Source: TMP-86 sp044226865 (GTDB lineage: Bacteria > Pseudomonadota > Gammaproteobacteria > Steroidobacterales > Steroidobacteraceae). Taken from it: a stretch of 64,000 bases of DNA. The position numbers were made by a program, and so were the translations under genes. Positions 32,516 through 41,659 of this stretch are shown in pieces (position 1 is the stretch's first letter; every line of letters starts with the position of its first letter). The notes under the pieces are model-generated. The model did not search any database. It worked only from the letters and a program-made list of their open reading frames with translations, and was not told the origin of the DNA. Where the stretch lies: assembly GCA_044226865.1 (NCBI GenBank), contig JBGAGE010000006.1:124001-188000 (forward strand), written 5' to 3'.

Positions 32516-33346
32516 TCAAAGGCCGGTCTTGCCAGCCTCGCGCAACATCGGGCTGTATTGTGCAAACGCAGGGCCGGCGACGGTGGCGCCCACGGTGATG
32601 CCGGCATCGGTGGTCACCGTGTGTCCCGTGGTATAGCCGGATTCATCGCTGGCGAGCCACAGCGCGGCGTTGGCCACGTCTTCCGCGAGTCCCGGCCGAT
32701 CGCGCAGGGGCGAGAGCTCCGCCAGCTTCCGTTTGGCGCCCTCGATGTCCGCCGGGTTTCCGGTCAGCACGTTCGCGACCATGGGCGTGGCCATGGAAGC
32801 GGCCGCGATGGCGTTCACGCGGATGCCGAAACGGCACAATTCGGCACCCACGTTCTTGGTCAGGCCGACGACCGCATGTTTGGCCGCGGCATAGGCGTGC
32901 GGGCCGAGGCCGCCCATGAGGCCGGCGGTGCTCGCCATGCTGACGATGCTGCCGCTGCCTTGGGGCTTCATGACGCGCGCGGCGTGCTTCATGCCGAAGA
33001 ATACGCCGTCCAGCAGGACATCCAGCGTCGCGCGCCATTCGGCAAAGGGCGTGGTGTCGATGGGACCGACGGCGCCGACGATGCCGGCGTTGTTGAACAT
33101 GACGTCCAGCCGCCCGAAATGACGCACCGCGAGGTCCACCAGCCCGGCCACGTCATCTTCCTTGGTCACATTGCAGACCGCGAACGTCGCCGCCGGGCCG
33201 AACTTCGCCGCGAATGCCTGGCCGGGACCGGCCTGGATGTCGCCGATCACCACCCGGCATCCTTCCTTGATGAATCGCTCCACGCTGGCGGCACCGATGC
33301 CGCTGGCGCCGCCCGTGATCACCGCCACCTTGTCCTTGAGCCGCAT
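32516..33346 (-). CDS. Short-chain dehydrogenase/reductase
   Basis: 276 residues from the ATG at 33346, with a GAGGTG ribosome site. SDR features: TGGASGIGAAS (cofactor loop), NNAGIVG, MASTAGLMGGLG (catalytic Ser), YAAAKHAVVGL (YxxxK), and TTGHTVTTDAGITVG near the end. It probably uses NAD. Closest in style to cyclohexanol/2,5-dichloro-diol-type dehydrogenases. Convergent with the TonB receptor gene and divergent from the isochorismatase-fold hydrolase. Confidence 0.9.
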   Translation of the reverse strand: MRLKDKVAVITGGASGIGAASVERFIKEGCRVVIGDIQAGPGQAFAAKFGPAATFAVCNVTKEDDVAGLVDLAVRHFGRLDVMFNNAGIVGAVGPIDTTPFAEWRATLDVLLDGVFFGMKHAARVMKPQGSGSIVSMASTAGLMGGLGPHAYAAAKHAVVGLTKNVGAELCRFGIRVNAIAAASMATPMVANVLTGNPADIEGAKRKLAELSPLRDRPGLAEDVANAALWLASDESGYTTGHTVTTDAGITVGATVAGPAFAQYSPMLREAGKTGL

Positions 33347-33564
33347 GCAAATCACCTCGTTTGTAATTGGATTGTCGGGGACCTCGCACGCCTGCCGTCG
33401 GCAGGCCCGGCACCTCTGGGCCTGCGGTTGCGGGAGCGCGGCGATGTGCTGATTTTATCAGCTCCAAAGTGCTGCGGTAGCGAACGTTTGGCGCGGCAGG
33501 CATGGGTTGCGCCGTCCGCGCGACCTCGGGCAAGATGTCCGGACAATATATTTTTGGGGGATCG

Positions 33565-34245
33565 ATGACGTCAGCTTCACCGGGTTACGTGGATGGCTAC
33601 ACGCGCCAGTTCCGGATCTCGCCGGCCGACACCGCGCTGGTGATCATCGACGTGCAATACGCCAGCGGCAGCCGTCACCACGGCTTGGGGAAGTTGCTGG
33701 CCGCGGCCGGCACGCTGGGCGATGCCGAGTATCGCTTCTCACGCGTGGAGAAATTCGTGGTGCCCAACAGCAAGCGGTTGGCGGATGCCTTCCGCGCGAT
33801 GGGCGCGAAGGTCATCTATGTCACCGTCGGCTGCACGCTGCCGGATTTTTCCGATGGGCCGCCGCAGCTGCGCAGCTTCTTCGTGGCCACGGACAATCGC
33901 GCGGGGTCGCGTGAGCATGAGATCGTCGATGAACTCAAGCCGCAGGCCAATGACCTGGTGCTCAACAAGAACACGATGGGCGCGTTTGCGTCCACCGGCA
34001 TCGACACGCATCTGAAGAGCATGGGTATCCGCAACATCGCGGTGACGGGTGTCTCCACCAACAATTGCGTGAGCATGACGGCGATGGAGGCGAGCGACCG
34101 TCAATACGGCGTGGTGCTGGTGTCCGATGCCACCGGCACGTGCAGTGATGAAATGCAGGTGGCGACCGAGAAGACCTTCCGCCGAATGTGGGGCAGGGTG
34201 ATGAGCTCCGCCGAGGTGATCGCCGAATTGCAATCGGCACGGTGA
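33565..34245 (+). CDS. Isochorismatase-family cysteine hydrolase
   Basis: 226 residues from the ATG at 33565 (GGGGGATCG upstream). The catalytic triad is present: Asp29 in ALVIIDVQYA, Lys135 in LNKNTMGAF, and Cys168 in GVSTNNCVSMTAMEA. It probably hydrolyses an amide or related bond. It lies on the rightward strand before the prenyltransferase gene, 85 bases apart. The substrate is unknown, but its position suggests a link to the island's ring- or amide-containing compound. Confidence 0.88.
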   Translation: MTSASPGYVDGYTRQFRISPADTALVIIDVQYASGSRHHGLGKLLAAAGTLGDAEYRFSRVEKFVVPNSKRLADAFRAMGAKVIYVTVGCTLPDFSDGPPQLRSFFVATDNRAGSREHEIVDELKPQANDLVLNKNTMGAFASTGIDTHLKSMGIRNIAVTGVSTNNCVSMTAMEASDRQYGVVLVSDATGTCSDEMQVATEKTFRRMWGRVMSSAEVIAELQSAR

Positions 34246-34330
34246 AAACGCGAATCATACCTATCCTGGCTACGGCAAGCACGTAGCTTCGTTTTATGGG
34301 TTTGGCCGAAGGTTCTGCGAGAATGCCTCC

Positions 34331-35269
34331 ATGAACACCATCGCCGAGCCCACCCCGGCCGCTTTCCCGAACCGGGTGGCGCTCTACCTGGCGGCCACCC
34401 GGCCGCCCTTCCTGAGCGTCACCTTCGTCGGGTGCCTCCTCGGTTTGGCCAGCGCTCACTTCGGCGGGGTGCCCATCCGCCCGCTCACCGCCCTCATCAC
34501 GGTCTTCTTCGCGCTGCTGGCCCACGCCGGCGTGAATGTGCTGAACGATTACTTCGACTCGCAGAACGGCACCGATGCCGCCAACACCGAACGCGTATTC
34601 CCCTTCACCGGCGGCAGCCGCTTCATCCAGAACGGTGTGCTGACGCAGCGCGCCACCGGATGGTTCGGGTTCCTCCTGCTCGCGGCGGTGGTGCCTGCCG
34701 GGTTGTGGCTCGCCTGGTTGAGCGGCCCTGCGTTGATCGGCATCGGCCTGTTGGGCTTGATCGTCGGTTGGGCGTATTCCGCGCCGCCGTTCCAGCTCGT
34801 CAGCCGCGGCCTGGGCGAGATCGCCATCACCTGCGCCTGGGTACTGGTGGTGGTGGGTACGGACTTCGTGCAGCGGCATGCGCTTTCGTTCACGCCACTC
34901 GCGGCGGGCCTGGGGTTTGCGCTGCTGGTGGCCAACGTGCTCTACATCAATCAGTTTCCGGACATGAAGGCCGATGCGTTGGCCGGCAAGCGCACGGTGG
35001 TGGTGCGATTGGGCGCGTCGGCTGCGCGCTACGGTTATGGTGTGCTCGCCGCTGCGTGCGGGGCGTGGATCCTCGCCATGGTGATCGATGGCGCGCTGCC
35101 CCTGTGGGCGCTGCTGTCGTTGCTGCCGTTGGGCGTGAGCGTGGGGGCGTTGCGCATCCTGTGGGCGAACGCGTCGCGGCCTTCCGGGTTGGCGCCGGCC
35201 ATCAAGATGACGATCCTGGCGGCGGTAGCGCATGGGGCGGTGCTCGTAGGAGTGTTGGCCTTCGCCTGA
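34331..35269 (+). CDS. UbiA-superfamily prenyltransferase (MenA-like)
   Basis: 312 residues with 8-9 predicted membrane helices. Aspartate-rich motifs of the superfamily are seen: NVLNDYFDSQNGTD (about residues 68-81) and NQFPDMKADALAGKRT in the second half. UbiA enzymes join polyprenyl diphosphates to aromatic or other acceptors in the inner membrane. The sequence style is MenA/DHNA-type. No other menaquinone gene is in the window, so it may serve a different lipid quinone or a pathway product. Start ATG at 34331. Confidence 0.83.
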   Translation: MNTIAEPTPAAFPNRVALYLAATRPPFLSVTFVGCLLGLASAHFGGVPIRPLTALITVFFALLAHAGVNVLNDYFDSQNGTDAANTERVFPFTGGSRFIQNGVLTQRATGWFGFLLLAAVVPAGLWLAWLSGPALIGIGLLGLIVGWAYSAPPFQLVSRGLGEIAITCAWVLVVVGTDFVQRHALSFTPLAAGLGFALLVANVLYINQFPDMKADALAGKRTVVVRLGASAARYGYGVLAAACGAWILAMVIDGALPLWALLSLLPLGVSVGALRILWANASRPSGLAPAIKMTILAAVAHGAVLVGVLAFA

Positions 35270-35339
35270 TTTGCTGCATCCGCAATGCCGTGCTAGAACC
35301 GGTGGATGATCCAATCCGCTGCTGCCTTCTCCCGCTGAC

Positions 35340-36257
35340 ATGGCCGGCGGACTCGTTGCCTTGCTCGATGACGTTGCCGCGCTGGCGAGGCTGGCCGCCG
35401 CCTCGGTCGACGATGTAGCCGCGGCGGCCGGGCGCGCCGGCGCCAAGACGGCGGGTGTCGTCATCGATGACGCCGCGGTCACGCCCAGTTACGTGGTCGG
35501 CCTGCCGCCCGAGCGCGAATTGCCCATCATCGGCAAGATTGCCCTGGGCTCGCTGCGCAACAAGCTCCTGTTCATCCTGCCCGGCGCCTTGCTGCTGAGC
35601 GCGTTCGCTCCGATGCTGTTGACGCCGATCCTGATGCTCGGCGGCCTGTATCTGAGCTTCGAGGGCGCCGAGAAAATCATCGAGTGGATCAGGGGAGAAC
35701 ACGTCGTCGAGGAAGTCGCACGCATCCACGATCCTGCGGAGCTCGAGGCACGGCAGGTGGGCAGCGCCATTCGCACCGATTTCATCCTGTCGGGCGAGAT
35801 CATGGTCATTGCGCTCAATCAGGTGAGCGCCGCTCCGATCGCGACGCAGGCGGTGGTGTTGGCGCTGGTCGGCGCTGCCGTTACCGTCGGCGTGTACGGC
35901 GTCGTGGGCTTGATCGTGAAGATGGATGACGTGGGCCTGCACTTGGCGGCCAAGGGAGGGGCCGTGGCGGGGATCGGGCGTGCCCTGGTGCGTGGCATGC
36001 CGGTGCTACTGAAGGCGCTCGCGATCATCGGCACGGTGGCCATGCTGTGGGTGGGTGGAGGGATCTTCATCCATGGGCTGGTGGCGTTCGGGGTGTCGGC
36101 GCCGGAGGTGTGGATTCATGCGGTGGCGCATCGGATCGGGGCGGGCGTTGCTGCGCTTGAATGGATGATCACCGCCGTTGGTTCGGCGATCGTGGGGATC
36201 GCCGCGGGGGCGCTGATTGCCGGGGTGCTGCATTTGAAGCCCGGGGCGAAGCACTGA
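35340..36257 (+). CDS. DUF808 (YedI-like) membrane protein
   Basis: 305 residues, matching the DUF808 family from the start: GGLVALLDDVAALARLAAASVDDVAAAAGRAGAKTAGVVIDDAAVTPSYV in pieces, then the long hydrophobic run NKLLFILPGALLLSAFAPMLLTPILMLGGLYLSFEG. Five to seven membrane segments. Inner-membrane protein of unknown role. Ends 18 bases before a small antitoxin-like gene. Confidence 0.85.
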   Translation: MAGGLVALLDDVAALARLAAASVDDVAAAAGRAGAKTAGVVIDDAAVTPSYVVGLPPERELPIIGKIALGSLRNKLLFILPGALLLSAFAPMLLTPILMLGGLYLSFEGAEKIIEWIRGEHVVEEVARIHDPAELEARQVGSAIRTDFILSGEIMVIALNQVSAAPIATQAVVLALVGAAVTVGVYGVVGLIVKMDDVGLHLAAKGGAVAGIGRALVRGMPVLLKALAIIGTVAMLWVGGGIFIHGLVAFGVSAPEVWIHAVAHRIGAGVAALEWMITAVGSAIVGIAAGALIAGVLHLKPGAKH

Positions 36258-36275
36258 TCAAAGGAGGTTGCATAC

Positions 36276-36506
36276 ATGCCCAAGACGATTCAGTTACGGT
36301 GCGTGCCAGATTCTCTTCATCGTCGTCTCACAGCACGAGCAGCAATGGCCGGTCTTCCTCTTTCAGATTTCATCGTGCGGGAGTTACGCAAGATGGTGAG
36401 CGCCCCCACGCCAAGCAAAATGCGCGATCTTTTGCGGCAGCGTGAGCCTTATCTTGGTAATTTGTCGCCAACGGACGCGTTGCGTCGGGAGCGCGACCAC
36501 CGCTGA
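36276..36506 (+). CDS. Orphan FitA/VapB-type antitoxin
   Basis: 76 residues: IQLRCVPDSLHRRLTARAAMAGLPLSDFIVRELRKMV is a ribbon-helix-helix of the FitA kind, followed by a toxin-binding tail. A GGAGG lies 12 bases upstream. FitA-like genes are normally followed by a PIN toxin starting within a few bases, but here the next sequence only keeps a short TGATCGTC-like start and no PIN domain. It may be what remains of a decayed pair or may act in trans. Confidence 0.62.
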   Translation: MPKTIQLRCVPDSLHRRLTARAAMAGLPLSDFIVRELRKMVSAPTPSKMRDLLRQREPYLGNLSPTDALRRERDHR

Positions 36507-36544
36507 TCGTCCGGTACCCCCTTGGAGAACGACGCATTGTTCGA

Positions 36545-36949
36545 CTACCGCAGCTGCGAATCCCTCTTGGCCTTGGCCTGCGCCACCGCCGCCTGATAAT
36601 CGGCTTCCGCCTTGTCGTTGCATGCCTGTTGCGCGGATGGTTCGAGCGTCAGGCATTTCTCCCCGGCCACTTTGCGATCGCCATCCGCGCGCGTCATCGC
36701 CACGTCGAAAACGCCGGTGATCTTTGCGCGCGCCACGTCCTTCGAATCCGGGCCTGCGATTTTCACGGCGCTCTTGATGCCGTTCCGCGCCTCGAGCTTT
36801 GCTTTTGCGACGGCTTCTTGCGCCTCCGCTTGCGCACCCGCGACATCGGCCACCGGGGGAGGGGGCTTCTTATGGCATCCACCGCAGACGGCGAGCACTG
36901 CCATGAGCATCAAGGCCGGCGGCGTTCGCGGGAATTTCATGGTGTCCAT
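36545..36949 (-). CDS. Small lipoprotein, function unknown
   Basis: 134 residues from the ATG at 36949, with GAGGAG upstream. An N-terminal hydrophobic stretch with lipobox LAVCGGC gives a lipid-anchored Cys. The mature part is helical and rich in Ala, Lys, Glu and Asp (AQAEAQEAVAKAKLEAR, ADYQAAVAQAKAKRD). The fold is likely a coiled coil in the periplasm. I do not recognise the family. Confidence 0.65.
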   Translation of the reverse strand: MDTMKFPRTPPALMLMAVLAVCGGCHKKPPPPVADVAGAQAEAQEAVAKAKLEARNGIKSAVKIAGPDSKDVARAKITGVFDVAMTRADGDRKVAGEKCLTLEPSAQQACNDKAEADYQAAVAQAKAKRDSQLR

Positions 36950-36987
36950 GCTGATCTCCTCATCGATGCCCATCCTAACCGTGTTGG

Positions 36988-37003
36988 CGTTTCCGCGGAA
37001 ACG
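36988..37003. repeat. REP-like palindrome, copy 2
   Basis: Perfect CGTTTCCGCGGAAACG in the 130-base gap between the lipoprotein gene and the penicillin-acylase-family gene. Confidence 0.75.
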
Positions 37004-37081
37004 TCGGCGCCCACTTGCAGGGGAATCGCACGGCTGTGGGCGGGGTCCGACGGCAAGATGCGGCGTGCAGGGCTTACGGCG

Positions 37082-39511
37082 CTAATCTGCAGCGGCGGGT
37101 GTCAGCTCGATCACCGTCTCCGCCGCGCGCTCGACCGCAGCCTTGCTGTACAGCAACGGCACATACTGCCCCGCCGCCCACAAGGGCAGCAGGTCGCGGT
37201 AATGCGGATTGCCGGCATCGCCCGATTGACCCGGAGAATTGATCGCCATCGAGCGGTCCCACTCGCCCACGTCCATGACGAGGCGCACCGAGGCGCCGGA
37301 GGTCACGGCAAAATCCTTGTCACCGAAGGAGGCGGCGCGCGGGGTGTCGGAGGAGCCGGGAAGTTCGACGGCCGGCAATGACAGCCGCGCACGAAGATCA
37401 ACGTCGGCGAGCGTCGCGATGGCCGGCACGAACTTCATCTGGTGCAGGCGTCCCCAGCGCCAGGTGTCCATGTCGGGACCCAGCGTTTTCGTGAGATAGC
37501 CGACGGTGTCGGCCAGGCTCGTCAGCAGCAAGTCGCGTCGCCCGGCTTCCGGATCGGCGCCCAGGCGCGAATCGGGGTGGGCCATCAAGTCGATGACGGC
37601 CTCCAGGTCGCCATTGCCGATGAGCTGATGCACGCTGTCGGGCGTTGCGCGCGCGACGGTCATCGGCGAGAGGAATCGCTTGGTCCACACTTGGTAGATC
37701 GCGGCGGCAACGCTGTCGATGGTTTCCTCGCCATTCCAGGCCCGCAGCAGCGCAAGACTCTTGGATACCTGCGGATCGGGCGAATCCACGCTTGCGAGCA
37801 CGCCGATGAGCCTGCGCGACATGACGTTGTGCGCATCGGTCTGCAATGCCATCGAATTGGCGATGCTGTGCTGTGAGCCGCCGCCCAGCACGGCTTCGAT
37901 GCGATCGATGCGCGAGCGATTCGCCCATTCGAAGGAGATTCTGCGCTGCTCGGCGGGGTACCCTTTTGGCAGGTTCATCTCGTTGGCCGTGGCCACCCAG
38001 CCGCGCTGCGGGTTGTACATCGAGGGCAATTGGTTGCCACGCAGGAAGCCCTTCCATTCATAGCGGCCATCCCCCGGCACGGGCAGCAGACCGTCCCAAT
38101 TGCGCCGCACGGGTATCCGGGCGCCCGGCGCCCAGCCGATATTGCCCTTCACATCTGCATAGACCAGATTCAACGGCGGCACGCCCCAGCGATCGCGCGC
38201 GGCCAGGAATTGCTTCCAGGTCTTCAAGCCATTGAACCAGGTGCTGCCGAAATACGGCGTGGTGCCCGCTTCGTGCCAGACCGAGCGCACCGCGAAAGCA
38301 AGGCCGGCCTTGGGATCCACCGCCAGCACCGGGCCGTGCCGCGTGAAGCGCAATTCCACCTGCCGCGGCTTCTCGCCCTTGACCTCGATGGTCTCGAGTT
38401 CCACCCGCATGGCTTCCCAGCCCTTCCCGTAGCGATAGTGGTCGGGATCGTCGGCTTTGAGCGAGTAGACGTAGAGATCCTCCTGGTCCACCTCGAAGAT
38501 GGTCAGGCCGAAGGCCGCGTGCTCGTTGTGACCCAGGGATACGCCGGGCAGCGCGGGTTCACCTGCACCGATGAGGGACATGCCGGGCGCGTCGAGGTGC
38601 ACGATGTAGCGCAGGCTCGGCACGCTCAGGCGGCGATGTGGGTCGTTGGCGAGAATGGGCCGGCCGGAGCGTGTGTGGGAGGGGGCGATGGCCCAGTTGT
38701 TGGAGCCTTCTTCAACGGCGTCCTCGGTAAGGTTTGCCGCAGTGCGCAGGCGCTCCGGAGCGAAGGATACCGACGCCGTGGCAAGATCGTAGTCCTTGAG
38801 GACATCGGCCGGTATGGAACACGGGTCCAACCCCGGTGGAATGGTCGTGTCGTGCGGCGGCTCGAGCTTGGCGCGCAGGCGATCGGCGGCTAGCCCTGCC
38901 TTGCAGGCCACTTGCGCGCGCTTTACCTCCGACGCCACATTGGCGACCAGCCCGTGCGAGCGGATGCGCACCACGTCCTCCGCCGTCCAGGTGTCCGGCA
39001 TGGAATGCGTCAACGTGAACTCCCGCGGCAACGGTTGCGCGCCGCTGCGTACCTGCGCTACATAGGCATTGATGCCGGCTACGAAAGCCTCCGCCGTATC
39101 GCGCGCGCCAGGCGCATACCCGGCCCACTCCTTGTTCATGTCGCCGCGGTACAGGAACAGGCGCGCCGCGCGGTCCTGGTCCACATAGGCGGGACCGAAA
39201 CTCTTGGCCAGCAGGCCCAGGCCGCGCTTGCGCCACAGGTCGATCTGCCACAGACGGTCGCGCGCGGCGTTGTAGCCCTGCAGGAAGAAGGCATCGCGCG
39301 GCGAGGCGGCGTACAGGTGGGCGATGCCCCAATGGTCGATGATGATCCTGGCGGGTTGGGAGAGGCCGGGGATGGAATGCGAGACTGGCGTCGGGGCTGC
39401 CGCATGCGCGGCGATGCCCGACAATCCCAGCGCGCTGCTCATCAGCAAGGGGAGGGCGGTTCGCGCAAACGAAGCGGTTGGCCGAGGGGCGTACATCAAG
39501 GGGGACCTCAT
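37082..39511 (-). CDS. Penicillin-acylase-family Ntn hydrolase
   Basis: 809 residues from the ATG at 39511; an ATG at 39496 is equally possible. Signal: TASFARTALPLLMSSALGLSGIAAHA. The Ntn-hydrolase precursor is visible: an alpha chain to about residue 269, then GSNNWAIAPSHTRSG with the nucleophile Ser at about 270, exposed by autocleavage. ASNEMNLPKGYP-like and NDPHRRLSVPSLRY segments follow. Members hydrolyse amides such as penicillins, acyl-homoserine lactones or N-acyl amino acids. Exported. Which substrate is not readable. Next upstream gene is the CadC-like regulator; both point left. Confidence 0.87.
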   Translation of the reverse strand: MRSPLMYAPRPTASFARTALPLLMSSALGLSGIAAHAAAPTPVSHSIPGLSQPARIIIDHWGIAHLYAASPRDAFFLQGYNAARDRLWQIDLWRKRGLGLLAKSFGPAYVDQDRAARLFLYRGDMNKEWAGYAPGARDTAEAFVAGINAYVAQVRSGAQPLPREFTLTHSMPDTWTAEDVVRIRSHGLVANVASEVKRAQVACKAGLAADRLRAKLEPPHDTTIPPGLDPCSIPADVLKDYDLATASVSFAPERLRTAANLTEDAVEEGSNNWAIAPSHTRSGRPILANDPHRRLSVPSLRYIVHLDAPGMSLIGAGEPALPGVSLGHNEHAAFGLTIFEVDQEDLYVYSLKADDPDHYRYGKGWEAMRVELETIEVKGEKPRQVELRFTRHGPVLAVDPKAGLAFAVRSVWHEAGTTPYFGSTWFNGLKTWKQFLAARDRWGVPPLNLVYADVKGNIGWAPGARIPVRRNWDGLLPVPGDGRYEWKGFLRGNQLPSMYNPQRGWVATANEMNLPKGYPAEQRRISFEWANRSRIDRIEAVLGGGSQHSIANSMALQTDAHNVMSRRLIGVLASVDSPDPQVSKSLALLRAWNGEETIDSVAAAIYQVWTKRFLSPMTVARATPDSVHQLIGNGDLEAVIDLMAHPDSRLGADPEAGRRDLLLTSLADTVGYLTKTLGPDMDTWRWGRLHQMKFVPAIATLADVDLRARLSLPAVELPGSSDTPRAASFGDKDFAVTSGASVRLVMDVGEWDRSMAINSPGQSGDAGNPHYRDLLPLWAAGQYVPLLYSKAAVERAAETVIELTPAAAD

Positions 39512-39621
39512 GGATGGCAGTGATCGGGACGCTTGCGCGCCCTTCGGTTTCTCGATCGTACCGGGCTTGCGCCGTTGCGCAACTGCGGACTCTACCGCCT
39601 TCGCCGGCGCCCCGGCATACG

Positions 39622-41523
39622 CTAACGCGGCTTGCCGGCGGACCGCGCCTTGCGTGCCTGCTCCTTGCAATCAAAAGGCAGGTCCGGCTCGGCGCAGAAA
39701 TCCGGCCATTGATTCGAATCCAACCAGTAGTCGACGAGGCCCAGGCGCGCCACGAATGGCCAGAAGCGCCGGTCGCGGATGAGGCCGCGCATTTCGGGCC
39801 AGAACAATTGTGGAACGAAGCGTCGGTCGGGACCGAGGTAGGTTTCCAACTCCCGGTAGGCGGCATCAATATTGCCGGCGAGCGCAAACGCACGCGCGGA
39901 GAAATCCCCTTCGCCACGGCATGCCTCGGCGAAGCGCGCCGGCATCAGCGATTGCTTGCGCCTGGCGGCGAGGATTTGCTCATAGCAGCCGAGGGAGCGG
40001 CCGGTAACGCCGGGTTGCTCGGCGAGTTTGCGGGCGACGGCATCGGCATCGCCGTACATCACCTCCGTGAACAGTTCTTCCTGGCTCACCCACTCGGGGT
40101 CCATTGGACGTATCAGCGCGTATTGGGCGCGGGCGGACTGCAACTCACCGATGGAGGCTAGAACGTGCGGAAGGGGCGTATCGGTGACACGCCGATACAA
40201 CTGTGCGCGGACGCCGACATCGACGGCCTCGCGCACGCGCCCGACGTCGGCGAGAAATTTCGCGTAGCGTCCCAGCGCCCACCCCGCCTCGGGATCCGCC
40301 TGGATGGCGCGGCGCCACCAGTCTTCCTGCGCTGCGAACTGAAAGTCGCTGACTGAGAATCCCATGGTGAACAAGGCATCCGCATTGTGCGGATCGAGCT
40401 GCAATGCCATCTGCGCGAGGCGGGTCGCTTCGGCGACGTGCCGATTCGCTTCGGTGCTCGAGCGTGCTTCTGCCCATCCCGCCCCCGCGTTGGCGAAGGC
40501 ATAAAAGGCAATGACCTGCGGATCGTGCGGCGCGCGGTCATACAACTCCTTCGCCGCCGCATGGAGTGCAGCGAAGTCGCGCTCCAGGAAATGGGCGCAG
40601 CCATAGATGTAGCGTGAGAGAGCCTCGGGTCCCTGTTTTGGATCGCGGCGCTTCAAGGCACACTTCAGCGCAAAGGCGGCGAGATTGGACTCCCAGGCCG
40701 CGCCTTCGCTGGGCACCCGGCGCGTGCTCCACAGCGTGGCGCCGGATTGCCGGTCATCGAGGCGCGCCGTCAGGACGTTTTTGCCTCCGACTTCGTTGAG
40801 CTCGCCGCTCAGGATGAACTCGGCATGACCCTTGCCGTGCGCGGTGTCAGCGGGTGCATTCCTGATGCCCATCTCCGTGAGGCGCTGGCGGAACGCCCCG
40901 GCGAAACTGGCGGCGCGGGCGGCGCGCGGCGGATCCGGGGGATTGGCGGTGAATGGTTGCACCTCCACTTCTCCGATGGCGATGGCCGCGGCGTCCGTTC
41001 CTGCCCGCTCATGGATCAAGGCCCAAGCCAGCAGCGCGGCGAGCGCCAAAATGCCGGCCGCGGATAAAGTTGCTGCCGGCATTTGCCATCGAGGCCTCGA
41101 CGCGGCGGTCATCGATTCCCCGGCGGTTACAGGTTGGGCCGCGCCGGCGGGCGGTGATGCACCTTCTTTGCCCGGCCCCGGGTCCGTCTCGGTCGGGCGC
41201 GATGCCCGGATCGTGCCGACAAACCGGTAGCCCTGGCGAGGCACGGTCTCGATGTAGCGTGGAGTGTCGGCCTCGTCCCCGAGGGTGGCACGCAGTCGGC
41301 GAACGGCAGCGTTGAGCGCGGTGTCGAATTCGACGATGCGCTTCGGCCACAGCCTGCCGATCAATTGTTCGCGGGTGACCAGCTGGCCAGGGGTGGTCAG
41401 CAGTACTTCGAGCACCTGCAGCGGCATGTCCTGCAGCTTGACACGCACCCCGTCCTTCAGCAGTTCGCGCGGCTCCCGCCGCAGCGTCCAGCCATCAAAA
41501 TGAATGTCCGCGTGAGCCTGCAT
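39622..41523 (-). CDS. CadC-like transmembrane regulator with TPR-like sensor
   Basis: 633 residues from the ATG at 41523. Residues 1-110 form an OmpR/CadC-type winged HTH: VLEVLLTTPGQLVTREQLIGRLWP, then RRLRATLGDEADTPRYIETVPRQGYRFVG. A single membrane segment (LSAAGILALAALLAWALI) follows a linker, and the rest is a periplasmic alpha-helical repeat region with TPR-like units (DPHNADALFTMGFSV, DPEAGWALGRYAKFLADVGR). A one-component membrane sensor; target genes unknown, the adjacent hydrolases are candidates. Confidence 0.87.
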   Translation of the reverse strand: MQAHADIHFDGWTLRREPRELLKDGVRVKLQDMPLQVLEVLLTTPGQLVTREQLIGRLWPKRIVEFDTALNAAVRRLRATLGDEADTPRYIETVPRQGYRFVGTIRASRPTETDPGPGKEGASPPAGAAQPVTAGESMTAASRPRWQMPAATLSAAGILALAALLAWALIHERAGTDAAAIAIGEVEVQPFTANPPDPPRAARAASFAGAFRQRLTEMGIRNAPADTAHGKGHAEFILSGELNEVGGKNVLTARLDDRQSGATLWSTRRVPSEGAAWESNLAAFALKCALKRRDPKQGPEALSRYIYGCAHFLERDFAALHAAAKELYDRAPHDPQVIAFYAFANAGAGWAEARSSTEANRHVAEATRLAQMALQLDPHNADALFTMGFSVSDFQFAAQEDWWRRAIQADPEAGWALGRYAKFLADVGRVREAVDVGVRAQLYRRVTDTPLPHVLASIGELQSARAQYALIRPMDPEWVSQEELFTEVMYGDADAVARKLAEQPGVTGRSLGCYEQILAARRKQSLMPARFAEACRGEGDFSARAFALAGNIDAAYRELETYLGPDRRFVPQLFWPEMRGLIRDRRFWPFVARLGLVDYWLDSNQWPDFCAEPDLPFDCKEQARKARSAGKPR

Positions 41524-41659
41524 GGGGTGATAGCGTCGATTGTCACCAGCGTTTTGGAAGTCGGAAGCATAGCCCAAGGGCCTTGGTCACCGATGATTTG
41601 CGTGCACGCCGGGGCTGCGCACCCGAGGGGCAAGTGGCCGACCCAATCTTCCTCCACGG

